Shown here piece by piece: positions 1-8,067 of a stretch of DNA of 64,000 bases; within the stretch, counting starts at the first letter, position 1, and each line of letters begins with the position of its first letter. The stretch is from Hoeflea_A sp965204935 (lineage in GTDB: Bacteria > Pseudomonadota > Alphaproteobacteria > Rhizobiales > Rhizobiaceae): the NCBI RefSeq assembly GCF_965204935.1, contig NZ_CBDBFO010000002.1. One strand, written 5' to 3'. The translations under genes were made by a program, and so were the position numbers. The notes under the pieces are model-generated. The model searched no databases, had not been told where the DNA came from, and saw only the letters and a program-made list of their open reading frames with translations.

Positions 1-1031
1 TCCATCGGGGCATGCGCCAGAAGCGGGAAGTAGAAGGTCTCCTCCACAACATTGGCAGCGCCGTCGATTGCAGAGCCAACAGTGCCGTGGTCGTTCTTGA
101 GCACGTTGAACTCCGGTTCGGCATCAAGCGCCGCCATGATTTCGGCCTTGATTTCCTCGGAGCTGCGGCTCTCCGCCTGGCTGAAGTCCCATTCGGCCTC
201 GAGCGCCTCACGGGCCTGCAACGCCGCCCAGGTGTTTTCGGCATAGACGGCGACACCGGCCTTGTTGGGCAGGATCGCGGCATTGATGAAGCCCTTGATT
301 TCCTTCGCGCCCGAATCGTCAATGGCGACCGCCAGACCGTCCTTGCGCGGCGGCCGCTTGATGACGGCAATCATCTGGTTCGGCAGGTGAAGGTCCATGG
401 CATAGACGGCCGTGCCGTTTGTCTTGATCGCCGAATCGAGACGGCGTACGTCGGGGTTTCCGATCAGCTTGAATTCACTCGGATCCTTGAGTTTCGGTTC
501 GGCCGGCGGCTCGATCATGGCCGCAGCGGCAACAAAAGCGCTGATCGGCGCCGAGTTGCCCGAGCCGACGACCATTCCTTCTTCGATTGTCAGCGAAGAG
601 GCATCAACGCCCCATTCCTGCGCGGCCGCGGCGATCAGCATCTCGCGGGCAGCAGCGCCGGCCTGGCGGTACTGCTGGAAGGAATTGGCCATGGCGGTCG
701 AACCGCCGGTGCCCTGGAACTGGCCGAAGATCAGGTTGTTGTAGACCTGCGGATTGGACGGGGCGAACTCGTATTCGATCTGGTCCATGCGCAGGCCGAG
801 TTCCTCGGCGATCAGGGTGGAAAGGCCGGTGGCCGGGCCCTGGCCCTTTTCGAAGTGCTTGACGATAGCAGTGACGGTTCCGTCGGCGCCGATCTTCACA
901 AAGGGGTTGAACATCTTGCCTTCGGCAGTGGCGGCGGCAAGCACGCCGTCGGGGCGCACGCCCACCATCAGCACGGCGGCGGTGGCAGCGGCGCCCTTCA
1001 GGAAGCCGCGTCGTGAGGACTGGATAGTCAT
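1..1031 (-). CDS. iorB: Molybdopterin-binding subunit of an isoquinoline 1-oxidoreductase-type dehydrogenase (partial, 3' end outside window)
   Basis: Large subunit of a two-component periplasmic molybdenum hydroxylase that oxidises aldehydes or N-heterocycles with the [2Fe-2S] partner encoded just upstream. The ATG at 1031 lies 2 bases after the iorA stop. The N-terminus carries a twin-arginine signal (SSRRGFLKG followed by an Ala-rich stretch), as expected for IorB-type subunits exported already folded with cofactor. About 343 codons are present; the family is usually 700-750 residues, so roughly half is missing through the window edge, not through decay. No FAD subunit is present, which separates it from the xdhAB pair at 2451. 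The substrate cannot be read from sequence; many homologues are simply aldehyde dehydrogenases. Confidence 0.85.
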   Translation of the reverse strand, partial: MTIQSSRRGFLKGAAATAAVLMVGVRPDGVLAAATAEGKMFNPFVKIGADGTVTAIVKHFEKGQGPATGLSTLIAEELGLRMDQIEYEFAPSNPQVYNNLIFGQFQGTGGSTAMANSFQQYRQAGAAAREMLIAAAAQEWGVDASSLTIEEGMVVGSGNSAPISAFVAAAAMIEPPAEPKLKDPSEFKLIGNPDVRRLDSAIKTNGTAVYAMDLHLPNQMIAVIKRPPRKDGLAVAIDDSGAKEIKGFINAAILPNKAGVAVYAENTWAALQAREALEAEWDFSQAESRSSEEIKAEIMAALDAEPEFNVLKNDHGTVGSAIDGAANVVEETFYFPLLAHAPM

Positions 1032-1033
1032 GA

Positions 1034-1495
1034 TCAGGCCTCCATGATTTCAGATGCGCGCTGGATACCGGCGCGGATGCGTTGGTAGGTGGCGCAGCGG
1101 CAGGCGTTGCCCCACATATAGTCGTCGATCTCCTCGGCGCTGGGCTTCGGGTTTTCCTTCAGCAAACCGACCGCGGACATCACCTGCCCGGACTGGCAAT
1201 AGCCGCACTGAACGACATCCAGTTCCACCCAGGCCTGCTGGACTGCCTTGGCCTCCGGTGATTCCAGTCCTTCGATCGTGGTGATCTCCGAGCCTTCAAT
1301 ATCATCGATGAATGTCTGGCACGAGCGCACGGGCTCGCCGTCGAGGTGTACCGTGCAGGCGCCGCAGGATGCGACGCCGCATCCGAATTTCGTTCCGGTG
1401 AGTTTCAGCTCATCCCGTATGACCCACAGGAGTGGGGTGCCGGGCTCGGCTTCGATGCTGTGGGTCTGGCCGTTCAATTGCAGTGAGTATTGCAA
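1034..1495 (-). CDS. iorA: [2Fe-2S] subunit of isoquinoline 1-oxidoreductase-type dehydrogenase
   Basis: Electron-transfer subunit of 153 residues, the usual size for IorA. The plant-type ferredoxin cluster motif GCGVASCGACTVHL (residues about 40-53) and the second cluster motif VQCGYCQSGQ with NACRCATYQR (about 100-140) are both intact. I chose a TTG start at 1495 because AGGAGA stands 6 bases upstream and the protein then begins at the family's normal N-terminus; the frame stays open to 1621 but nothing upstream resembles the family. It forms an operon with iorB (2-base gap). It is transcribed away from the TetR gene at 1678, whose probable operators lie between the two genes. Confidence 0.88.
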   Translation of the reverse strand: MQYSLQLNGQTHSIEAEPGTPLLWVIRDELKLTGTKFGCGVASCGACTVHLDGEPVRSCQTFIDDIEGSEITTIEGLESPEAKAVQQAWVELDVVQCGYCQSGQVMSAVGLLKENPKPSAEEIDDYMWGNACRCATYQRIRAGIQRASEIMEA

Positions 1496-1603
1496 GACGA
1501 TTCTCCTGAGCGATTTCCAGGTCGGGGTGGGTAATGGAAACGTGATTTCGCCTGAACCGAAATCCTCCCTTGCGCTAAAGCCGGCGATTGCCGCCGCCTT
1601 TAC

Positions 1604-1667
1604 AAATTGACTATCGGACAACAGTAGTCAATTTGTCAAAAATTGACAATAGCAAAGATTTTGTCAA
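1604..1667. promoter_or_regulatory. Palindromic operator cluster between iorA and the TetR gene
   Basis: Three related elements sit in 64 bases. AAATTGACTA (1604-1613) and TAGTCAATTT (1625-1634) form a perfect 10-base inverted repeat with an 11-base spacer. TTGTCAA (1633-1639) and TTGACAA (1643-1649) form a perfect 7-base inverted repeat with a 3-base spacer. A further TTGTCAA lies at 1661-1667. On the minus strand TTGACA (1639-1634) followed after 18 bases by GATAGT could be the iorAB promoter. The placement suggests control by the adjacent TetR protein; this is inference. Confidence 0.55.
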
Positions 1668-1677
1668 TAAACCGGCT

Positions 1678-2250
1678 ATGAAGAATCGCGAGCAAGTCAT
1701 TGAAGCGGCGATCGGAGTTATCGCGCGCTACGGTGTAAAAAGGACCACCATGAGCGACGTGGCGGCCGAAGCGAACATCGTGCGCCAGACGCTTTACAAT
1801 ATGTATGCGAACAAGGAAGATCTGTTGCGCGCCATGATGCGCCATATAGGCGAGCAGTCGATCGCGTCAATAAGGTCCGAAGCGCAAGAGGCCGAAGGGC
1901 TCGCTGCGAAACTCGACATCTTCATGCTGCATTTTGTCATCAAGCCCTATGAGTGGCTGCAATCTTCCCCCGATGCCAAGGATATTGTCGACGGCTTCAA
2001 CGACGCGGCACGCGACGAGCTTGCCAAATCCTATCAAAACCACCGGGTGGTCCTGCAGGAACTGCTGGCACCCTATTCGGACCGGATCGAACAGGCCGGC
2101 CTGAAACTGCCGGCGCTGGCAGACATCATTCAGACCGCCGCCAAGGGCGCGAAGGGCAGCGCGCGGGACAAGCGCCATCTGATGGCCCTCATCAAGTCGC
2201 TGAAGATCATGGTTCTGAGCCTTGTCGGCGAGGAACCGCCAGGGCGATAA
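1678..2250 (+). CDS. TetR-family transcriptional regulator
   Basis: A repressor-type regulator of 190 residues. The N-terminal helix-turn-helix is clear: a stretch beginning EQVIEAAIGVIARYG, then TTMSDVAAEANIV and TLYNMYANKEDLLRAMM (residues about 5-55). The C-terminal ligand domain is helical and not assignable. I chose ATG 1678 because it starts directly before the HTH; the longer reading to 1588 would translate the palindromic operators. It is divergent from iorAB and 200 bases upstream of xdhA on the same strand, so it could act on either. Control of iorAB is the simpler reading because the palindromes sit in that spacer. Confidence 0.85.
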   Translation: MKNREQVIEAAIGVIARYGVKRTTMSDVAAEANIVRQTLYNMYANKEDLLRAMMRHIGEQSIASIRSEAQEAEGLAAKLDIFMLHFVIKPYEWLQSSPDAKDIVDGFNDAARDELAKSYQNHRVVLQELLAPYSDRIEQAGLKLPALADIIQTAAKGAKGSARDKRHLMALIKSLKIMVLSLVGEEPPGR

Positions 2251-2450
2251 CAGGCCCCTATTGGCGGCTATCGCCTGACCAGGCGGCATCCCTTGTTCCC
2301 CCAGGGTTTATTTTCAAGCAAACCTTGACGGGTCCCGGTCATTTCCCAGCTTTTGTTGAAAGTCTTTTTGCACCTGCGCTGGTTTTTTTTCGGCGCGGCA
2401 CGATAGGATAGTTCAGAATAAATACAACGTGGAACGAGGGAGACGACGGC

Positions 2451-3932
2451 ATGCCAGACGCGGTCCGCCATGAGCTTCGCTTCATTCTGAACAGTGAGGT
2501 CGTGCATCTGAAGGACGTTGCGCCAACCCTGACCCTGCTCGACTTTCTGCGTCTTCAGCGCAGGCTGACCGGCACGAAGGAAGGTTGCGCCGAAGGCGAT
2601 TGCGGCGCATGCACCGTCTTGATTGGCCGGCTGGGGACGAAGGGGCTCGTCTACGAGACCGTCAATGCCTGCATCCGCTTTGTCGGCTCGCTCGATGCCT
2701 GCCATGTGGTTACGGTCGAACATCTCGCGGACCTCAATGGCAATCTGCATCCAATCCAGCAGGCGATGGTCGATTTCCACGGCTCGCAATGCGGCTTCTG
2801 CACACCGGGCATTGTCATGTCCCTCTACGGGCTTTGGCTGGAGACGCCAACGGCGGATGCCGCGCGCATCGAAAAGACGCTGCAGGGCAATCTGTGCCGA
2901 TGCACCGGCTATGAAGCAATCCTCAACGCTGCCGAGGCGATGTCCGGCACTGACAACAGCAGCGACAAACTGGTCGTCACCCACGAAGCCATCAGCCAGA
3001 AACTGTCAGAGCTGAGCGATGGAAGCCGCGTGGAGATCGACTCGCCGTCCGGAAAGACGATCGTACCCGGCTCCGTTGACGACCTTGCGGAAGTCCTCGA
3101 GGCCTATCCGGAGGCAACCGTCGTTGCCGGCTCGACCGACGTCGGGCTCTGGGTGACCAAGCACATGCACGATATCGCGCCTGCCGTTTTTATCGGCAAT
3201 CTGGTCGAGCTTCAGACGATCTCCGAGGACGGAACCGGAATAACACTCGGTGCCGGGGTCACTTACACGGACGCGTTCGAGGCCGTGTCGCGCAGCATCC
3301 CGACCATGGGCGATCTTTGGGATCGTATCGGCGGCGAGCAGGTTCGCAACATGGGCACCGTCGGCGGCAATATCGCCAACGGATCGCCTATCGGCGACAC
3401 GCCGCCGCCCTTGATTGCGCTCGGCGCCAAGCTGACGCTTCAAAAAGGCAGCGAGACGCGCACAATCGCGCTGGAAGACTATTTCATCGACTACGGCAAG
3501 CAGGACCGTGCACCGGGTGAATTCGTCCGCTCCGTCTTCATCCCGATACCGCCCGAGGGCGACCGCTTCGCCGTCTACAAAATCTCGAAACGCCGTGACG
3601 AGGACATTTCCGCGGTTTGCGCTGCCTTTCGCCTGCGCCTTGCCGACGACGGCAAGGTCGAGGACGCTAGCTTTGCCTTCGGGGGTATGGCGGCCACGCC
3701 GAAACGGGCGACGGCTGTTGAAAAAGCGCTCATCGGCGGGCCCTGGGGTGAAGCGGAAGTCGAGCGGGCCATGGCAGCGTTCGAAGAGGATTTCACACCG
3801 CTGACGGACTGGCGGGCCTCGGCGCAGTACCGCATGCTCGCGACGAAGAACCTGCTGAAACGCTTCTACCTGGAAACAAAGGGCCAGAATGTCCAGGTGA
3901 CCCGGCATCAAAATGCCCTTGCGGAGGTTTGA
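2451..3932 (+). CDS. xdhA: Xanthine dehydrogenase small subunit (FeS and FAD)
   Basis: Carries electrons from the molybdenum centre to NAD during oxidation of hypoxanthine and xanthine to urate. 493 residues, normal for bacterial XdhA. The first [2Fe-2S] cluster motif EGCAEGDCGACTVLIG is near residues 44-59 and the second, CGFCTPGIVMSLYG with LQGNLCRCTGYEA, near 115-160. The FAD domain follows (VAGSTDVGLWVTK near 225; NMGTVGGNIANGSPIGD near 300), then a CO-dehydrogenase flavoprotein C-terminal domain. GAGGGAG stands upstream of ATG 2451. First gene of xdhABC, with a 2-base gap to xdhB. Confidence 0.95.
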   Translation: MPDAVRHELRFILNSEVVHLKDVAPTLTLLDFLRLQRRLTGTKEGCAEGDCGACTVLIGRLGTKGLVYETVNACIRFVGSLDACHVVTVEHLADLNGNLHPIQQAMVDFHGSQCGFCTPGIVMSLYGLWLETPTADAARIEKTLQGNLCRCTGYEAILNAAEAMSGTDNSSDKLVVTHEAISQKLSELSDGSRVEIDSPSGKTIVPGSVDDLAEVLEAYPEATVVAGSTDVGLWVTKHMHDIAPAVFIGNLVELQTISEDGTGITLGAGVTYTDAFEAVSRSIPTMGDLWDRIGGEQVRNMGTVGGNIANGSPIGDTPPPLIALGAKLTLQKGSETRTIALEDYFIDYGKQDRAPGEFVRSVFIPIPPEGDRFAVYKISKRRDEDISAVCAAFRLRLADDGKVEDASFAFGGMAATPKRATAVEKALIGGPWGEAEVERAMAAFEEDFTPLTDWRASAQYRMLATKNLLKRFYLETKGQNVQVTRHQNALAEV

Positions 3933-3934
3933 TC

Positions 3935-6265
3935 ATGAGCCAGACCGCTTCGCGCAGTTCCAAGGAAATCTCAGGCGGCGTCCACACGCCACGCCGCCAC
4001 GATTCCGCCCATAAACACGTCACCGGCACAGCCGAATATATTGACGACATGATCGAGCCGGCGGGCACCCTGCACGCCTATCTCGGTCTTTCGGAGCGCG
4101 CCAATGCGACCGTTACGTCAATGGACCTTGAAGCGGTCCGCAATGCACCCGGGGTGATCGGCGTGCTGACGGCGGCTGACGTGCCGGGGGAAAATGATCT
4201 CAGCCCGACGCACCGGCATGACGAGCCTGTGCTTGCGAGCGGACAGAGCGCATTTTACGGCCAGCCGATCTTCGCGGTCATCGCGGAAAGCCGCGAGGAA
4301 GCCCGCCGGGCCGCGACGCTGGCACGCGTCGACTATGAGGAACGGCCTCACCATACCGATGTGGTGAGCGCCATGGAGGCCGGCTATCCGCATGTCACCG
4401 ATCCGCTGCAATTGCGCAATGGCGATGCCGAAACAGCGCTTGCTTCGGCAACGAACCGGCTTTCCGGCGAAATGCGCATCGGCGGCCAGGACCATTTTTA
4501 CCTCGAAGGTCACATCGCCATGGCAATCCCGGGCGAGGACGACGAGGTCACGGTCTATTCCTCAACCCAGCACCCGAGCGAGATCCAGCACATGGTTGCG
4601 CAGGCGCTCGGCACCACTTCGAACGCCGTCACGGTGCACACGCGCCGCATGGGCGGCGGATTCGGCGGCAAGGAAACGCAAGGAAACCAGTTCGCGGCAA
4701 TCGCCTCCATCGCGGCCAAGCGCTGGAACCGCACGGTCAAGATCCGCCCGGACCGCGACGACGACATGATCGCCACCGGCAAGCGTCACGATTTCCACGT
4801 CGCCTATGACGTTGCCTATGATGACGAGGGCCGTATCGAGGCGCTCGATGCGGTGTTTGCCGCGCGCTGCGGTTTCTCGTCGGACCTGTCGGGCCCGGTT
4901 ACCGACCGGGCGCTGTTTCATTGCGACAATTGCTATTTCCTGCCGAATGTGCGGCTGCGTTCGCGGCCGATGAAGACCGACACCGTTTCCAACACGGCGT
5001 TCAGGGGCTTTGGCGGCCCGCAGGGCAAACTTGGAGGCGAGCGGGTGATAGAGGAAATCGCCTATGCGCTCGGCAAGGATCCACTGGAGGTGCGCAAGGC
5101 CAATTTCTATGGCGTCGGCGAGCGCAATGTGACGCCCTATCACCAGGTCGTTGAGGACAATATCATCCACCGTATTGTCAATGAGCTGGAGGAATCCTCG
5201 GACTACCAGGCCCGGCGCCAGGCAGTGATTGCACACAATGCCGAGGCCGGTGTGCTGCGCAAGGGTATTGCGTTGACCCCGGTGAAGTTCGGCATATCCT
5301 TCACGGCCACATGGTTCAACCAGGCCGGTGCGCTCGTTCACATCTACCAGGACGGCTCGATCCACCTCAATCACGGCGGCACCGAGATGGGCCAGGGCCT
5401 GAACACCAAGGTGGCGCAGGTCGTCGCCGACGAGTTCCAGGTCGATATCGAGACCATCCGCATAACCGCGACCAATACCGGAAAGGTGCCTAATACATCG
5501 GCCACCGCCGCCTCTTCCGGCTCCGATCTCAACGGCATGGCAGCGGCCAATGCGTGCGAGCAGATCAAGACGCGTCTGATTGCCTACGCATCGGAGCATT
5601 TCGGTGTTCCGGAAGAACAGGTGGCGTTCGTTCCCAACCATGTCCAGGTCGGCAACCAGCTCATTCCTTTCCACGAGCTCGTCCGGCAGGCCTATACGCA
5701 CCGTGTGCAGCTTTCGGCGGCCGGGTTCTACAAGACGCCGAAAATCCACTGGAACCGGGAAACCGGCCAGGGCCGGCCGTTCTTCTACTATGCTTATGGC
5801 GCATCGGTCTCGGAAGTGACCATCGACACACTGACCGGCGAATACCATGTTGACCGGGTGGATATCCTGCAGGATGTCGGCAAGTCGCTGAACCCGGCGA
5901 TCGACCTCGGTCAGGTACAAGGCGCTTTCGTGCAAGGCATGGGCTGGCTGACCACCGAGGAATTGTGGTGGGACGACAATGGCCGTCTGCGCACGCATGC
6001 GCCTTCGACCTACAAGATCCCCCTCGCCTCGGACAAGCCGAAGGAGTTCAATGTCGAGCTTGCCAACTGGTCGACCAACAAGGAGCGCACCATCCGCCGC
6101 TCCAAGGCAGTGGGGGAACCGCCCTTCATGCTTGCCAATTCCGTGCTTGAGGCGCTTTCCATGGCGGTTGCAAGCGTCGCCGATTACCGCGAATGCCCAA
6201 GGCTCGACGCGCCGGCGACGCCAGAGCGAATCCTGATGGCGGTCGAACGGCTGAAACAGGCGTAA
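3935..6265 (+). CDS. xdhB: Xanthine dehydrogenase molybdopterin-binding subunit
   Basis: Catalytic subunit of 776 residues that hydroxylates hypoxanthine and xanthine at the molybdenum cofactor. Visible family motifs are MGGGFGGKE (molybdopterin contact, about residue 245), NTAFRGFGGPQG with the substrate-binding arginine (about 355), GGTEMGQGLNTKV (about 490) and VGEPPFMLANSV near the C-terminus, which holds the catalytic glutamate. The ATG at 3935 follows GGAGG by 7 bases and lies 2 bases beyond the xdhA stop; a TTG at 3929 is in frame but lacks the spacing. The start of xdhC is 2 bases after its stop, so the three genes are one transcript. Confidence 0.96.
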   Translation: MSQTASRSSKEISGGVHTPRRHDSAHKHVTGTAEYIDDMIEPAGTLHAYLGLSERANATVTSMDLEAVRNAPGVIGVLTAADVPGENDLSPTHRHDEPVLASGQSAFYGQPIFAVIAESREEARRAATLARVDYEERPHHTDVVSAMEAGYPHVTDPLQLRNGDAETALASATNRLSGEMRIGGQDHFYLEGHIAMAIPGEDDEVTVYSSTQHPSEIQHMVAQALGTTSNAVTVHTRRMGGGFGGKETQGNQFAAIASIAAKRWNRTVKIRPDRDDDMIATGKRHDFHVAYDVAYDDEGRIEALDAVFAARCGFSSDLSGPVTDRALFHCDNCYFLPNVRLRSRPMKTDTVSNTAFRGFGGPQGKLGGERVIEEIAYALGKDPLEVRKANFYGVGERNVTPYHQVVEDNIIHRIVNELEESSDYQARRQAVIAHNAEAGVLRKGIALTPVKFGISFTATWFNQAGALVHIYQDGSIHLNHGGTEMGQGLNTKVAQVVADEFQVDIETIRITATNTGKVPNTSATAASSGSDLNGMAAANACEQIKTRLIAYASEHFGVPEEQVAFVPNHVQVGNQLIPFHELVRQAYTHRVQLSAAGFYKTPKIHWNRETGQGRPFFYYAYGASVSEVTIDTLTGEYHVDRVDILQDVGKSLNPAIDLGQVQGAFVQGMGWLTTEELWWDDNGRLRTHAPSTYKIPLASDKPKEFNVELANWSTNKERTIRRSKAVGEPPFMLANSVLEALSMAVASVADYRECPRLDAPATPERILMAVERLKQA

Positions 6266-6267
6266 AC

Positions 6268-7071
6268 ATGGTATCGCGCGCAACACGGCTGTCGCAGTTC
6301 CTTGCCGCGAACAACCCCGTCACGCGCATCACCGTTGACGAAGCGCTGGGCTCCACGCCCCGCGAAACCGGAACCTGGATGCTGGTCTCCGAGGCCGGCC
6401 TGTTCGGCACGATCGGCGGCGGGCAGCTCGAACTGATGGCCATCAACACGGCACGGAATCTTCTGAAAAGCGGCGAGAAAGACATGGTCATGGATGTTCC
6501 GCTCGGGCCGGAGATCGGCCAGTGCTGCGGCGGCCGCGTCAAGCTCGGCATTGACCTTCTCGATCGACAGGCGATCGACGATCTGATTGCCGGGGCGCGC
6601 AAGGACGATGCGGCGCTGCCGCAGGTTTATATCTTCGGCGCCGGGCATGTCGGCAAGGCGCTCGCAGAGGCGCTCAGCCTGCTCCCGGTGCGACCGATCC
6701 TGGTGGAAACCCGGCAGGAAGAGCTCGACTCATCGGCCGCCGATGTCGAAAAACGCCTCGCCGCCATGCCCGAGAGCCTTGTCGATGAAGCAGCGCCCGG
6801 TTCCGCCTTTGTCGTACTGACACATGACCATGCGCTGGACTTCATGATCGTTCAGCGGGCGCTTGCCCGGAAGGATGCATCCTATGTCGGCATGATCGGC
6901 TCAAAAACCAAGCGGGCGACCTTTGTCTCCTGGCATCAAAAGGAAGGCGGCAATCGCGCCGACTGCGACCGGCTCCTATGCCCGATCGGCGGCAACGCGG
7001 TCAGGGACAAACGTCCGCCGGTGATTGCGGCGCTGGTGGCGGCCGAGGTCATGGCCGCGGTGCTCGCCTAG
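6268..7071 (+). CDS. xdhC: Xanthine dehydrogenase accessory protein XdhC
   Basis: Chaperone that binds the molybdenum cofactor and promotes its sulfuration before insertion into XdhB; not part of the mature enzyme. 267 residues. The XdhC/CoxI domain is at the N-terminus (GTIGGGQLELMA, then GQCCGGRVKLG near residue 90 with the conserved cysteines). A C-terminal Rossmann fold begins at VYIFGAGHVGKALAEAL (about 125). I chose ATG 6268 rather than the in-frame codon at 6193, which lies inside xdhB. Last gene of the operon; the next 240 bases hold no gene. Confidence 0.94.
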   Translation: MVSRATRLSQFLAANNPVTRITVDEALGSTPRETGTWMLVSEAGLFGTIGGGQLELMAINTARNLLKSGEKDMVMDVPLGPEIGQCCGGRVKLGIDLLDRQAIDDLIAGARKDDAALPQVYIFGAGHVGKALAEALSLLPVRPILVETRQEELDSSAADVEKRLAAMPESLVDEAAPGSAFVVLTHDHALDFMIVQRALARKDASYVGMIGSKTKRATFVSWHQKEGGNRADCDRLLCPIGGNAVRDKRPPVIAALVAAEVMAAVLA

Positions 7072-7313
7072 GGCGTCCCATGGTCCAAGGGGAAAGGTGC
7101 GGTTCAAGGGCTTTCGACACGTTGCCACAAAAAGGTCATGAACAGGACAGAGGCGCGCGGATGCCAGTCATTTTTATTCTATTTATTCAATAAGATAAAC
7201 AAATCCAGAACATTACGCCGAATTAATTTGCCGCGCTGCGAAGCATCCCCAAATCCAGGGTATGGGATGTACCGGCAATAACGCCGGCACGCCCAATACC
7301 AAAGGAGGTTGTT

Positions 7314-7469
7314 ATGCTTAACAGCTATGCACAGCGCAGGATGAATGCGATCGATGCGGACATCCGCTCTCTGGTCAAACATCAGGACACGCTGACCAAT
7401 GGCGAGTGGAACAAGCTGCAGCGGCTTGATCGTGCGCACAGCTTCTGGAAACGCATTTCAGATGCCTGA
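7314..7469 (+). CDS. Small conserved-type hypothetical protein, 51 residues
   Basis: A short gene with strong signals: AAAGGAGG 5 bases before ATG 7314, a continuous 51-codon frame, and a strong intrinsic terminator 90 bases downstream. The product is charged and probably helical (Arg/Asp/Lys-rich, starting MLNSYAQRRMNAID and ending HSFWKRISDA) with no membrane segment or signal peptide. The 150 bases before it include an AT-rich stretch (about 7170-7220) that could hold a promoter, and a small hairpin near 7270-7290. I do not recognise the family. It may be a small stress- or stationary-phase protein, which is a guess. Confidence 0.6.
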   Translation: MLNSYAQRRMNAIDADIRSLVKHQDTLTNGEWNKLQRLDRAHSFWKRISDA

Positions 7470-7560
7470 CTCTAGGACGCGGGCCGCCCTTTGAACCGGA
7501 ATAGATGTCCCGTCATTCCGGACGGCGCGCCCGCTGAAGACGCTGAGATCTTCAGCACCG

Positions 7561-7583
7561 TGGGCCCTATCGGGCCCATTTTT
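7561..7583 (+). terminator. Intrinsic terminator after the 51-codon gene
   Basis: TGGGCCC (7561-7567), loop TATC, GGGCCCA (7572-7578), then five T. A second hairpin, GCTGAAGA/TCTTCAGC with an 8-base loop, lies just before it at 7533-7556. It ends just before the usg stop codon, so it separates two convergent genes. Confidence 0.85.
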
Positions 7584-7590
7584 AACCCCG

Positions 7591-7860
7591 CTAATGCAGG
7601 ATGATCTCGTGATCGACGCGGCGCCATTCGCCGGGCCTGATCAGGTGCTGATGGCTGAATTGCACCGAGTGGATCGGACCGTCGAGATTTTCCTTCCAGA
7701 AATCCAGGAAACCGTGGAGCTTCGGAAACTCCGGGGCCGTATCGTATTCCTGCCAGAGATAGGACTGAAGCATCGTCCTGAAATCGGGCATGCGGTAGAA
7801 GATTTGCGCTGTCGTCAGCCCGTGACCGGACAGCATCAGCTCCATTTCCGTTGCTTTCAT
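7591..7860 (-). CDS. usg: Usg family protein
   Basis: 89 residues matching the Usg family, a small alphaproteobacterial protein historically linked to tryptophan biosynthesis loci, with no proven function. The recognisable core is GHGLTTAQIFYRMPDF, then LQSYLWQEYDTAPEFPKL, HGFLDFWKENLDGPIHSV and HLIRPGEWR, covering nearly the whole protein. I chose ATG 7860, preceded by GGAGGA. The frame stays open to an ATG at 7917, and part of that upstream stretch is conserved in frame in the fragment at 13119-13182, so the longer start is not excluded. No trp genes are in the window. Confidence 0.85.
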   Translation of the reverse strand: MKATEMELMLSGHGLTTAQIFYRMPDFRTMLQSYLWQEYDTAPEFPKLHGFLDFWKENLDGPIHSVQFSHQHLIRPGEWRRVDHEIILH

Positions 7861-8067
7861 CCATTCCTCCGAATGCACTTCCAACGAATCATGATTGTCC
7901 ACCGAATTGCCGGCCATTGCAACTCAGCCAAAAGTTTTATTGTTTAAAAACAGATTGTTAGCACTCGCCAGCGGGAAGTGCTGATTACAGCTCGGACAAC
8001 TGCCTTTGTCCTCAGCGAACGGAATGACGGTTAGGAAGGGCGTTTGACGTGCAGGCGCGGCTTGCAG

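Noticed and set aside
2243..2275. Inverted repeat GGCGATA/TATCGCC at the end of the first TetR gene
   Set aside because: The 19-base loop and absence of a T tract make a terminator unlikely; left as chance or a weak structure.
4562..6286. 574-codon open frame on the minus strand
   Set aside because: It is the mirror of xdhB, has no recognisable domain and no start signals.
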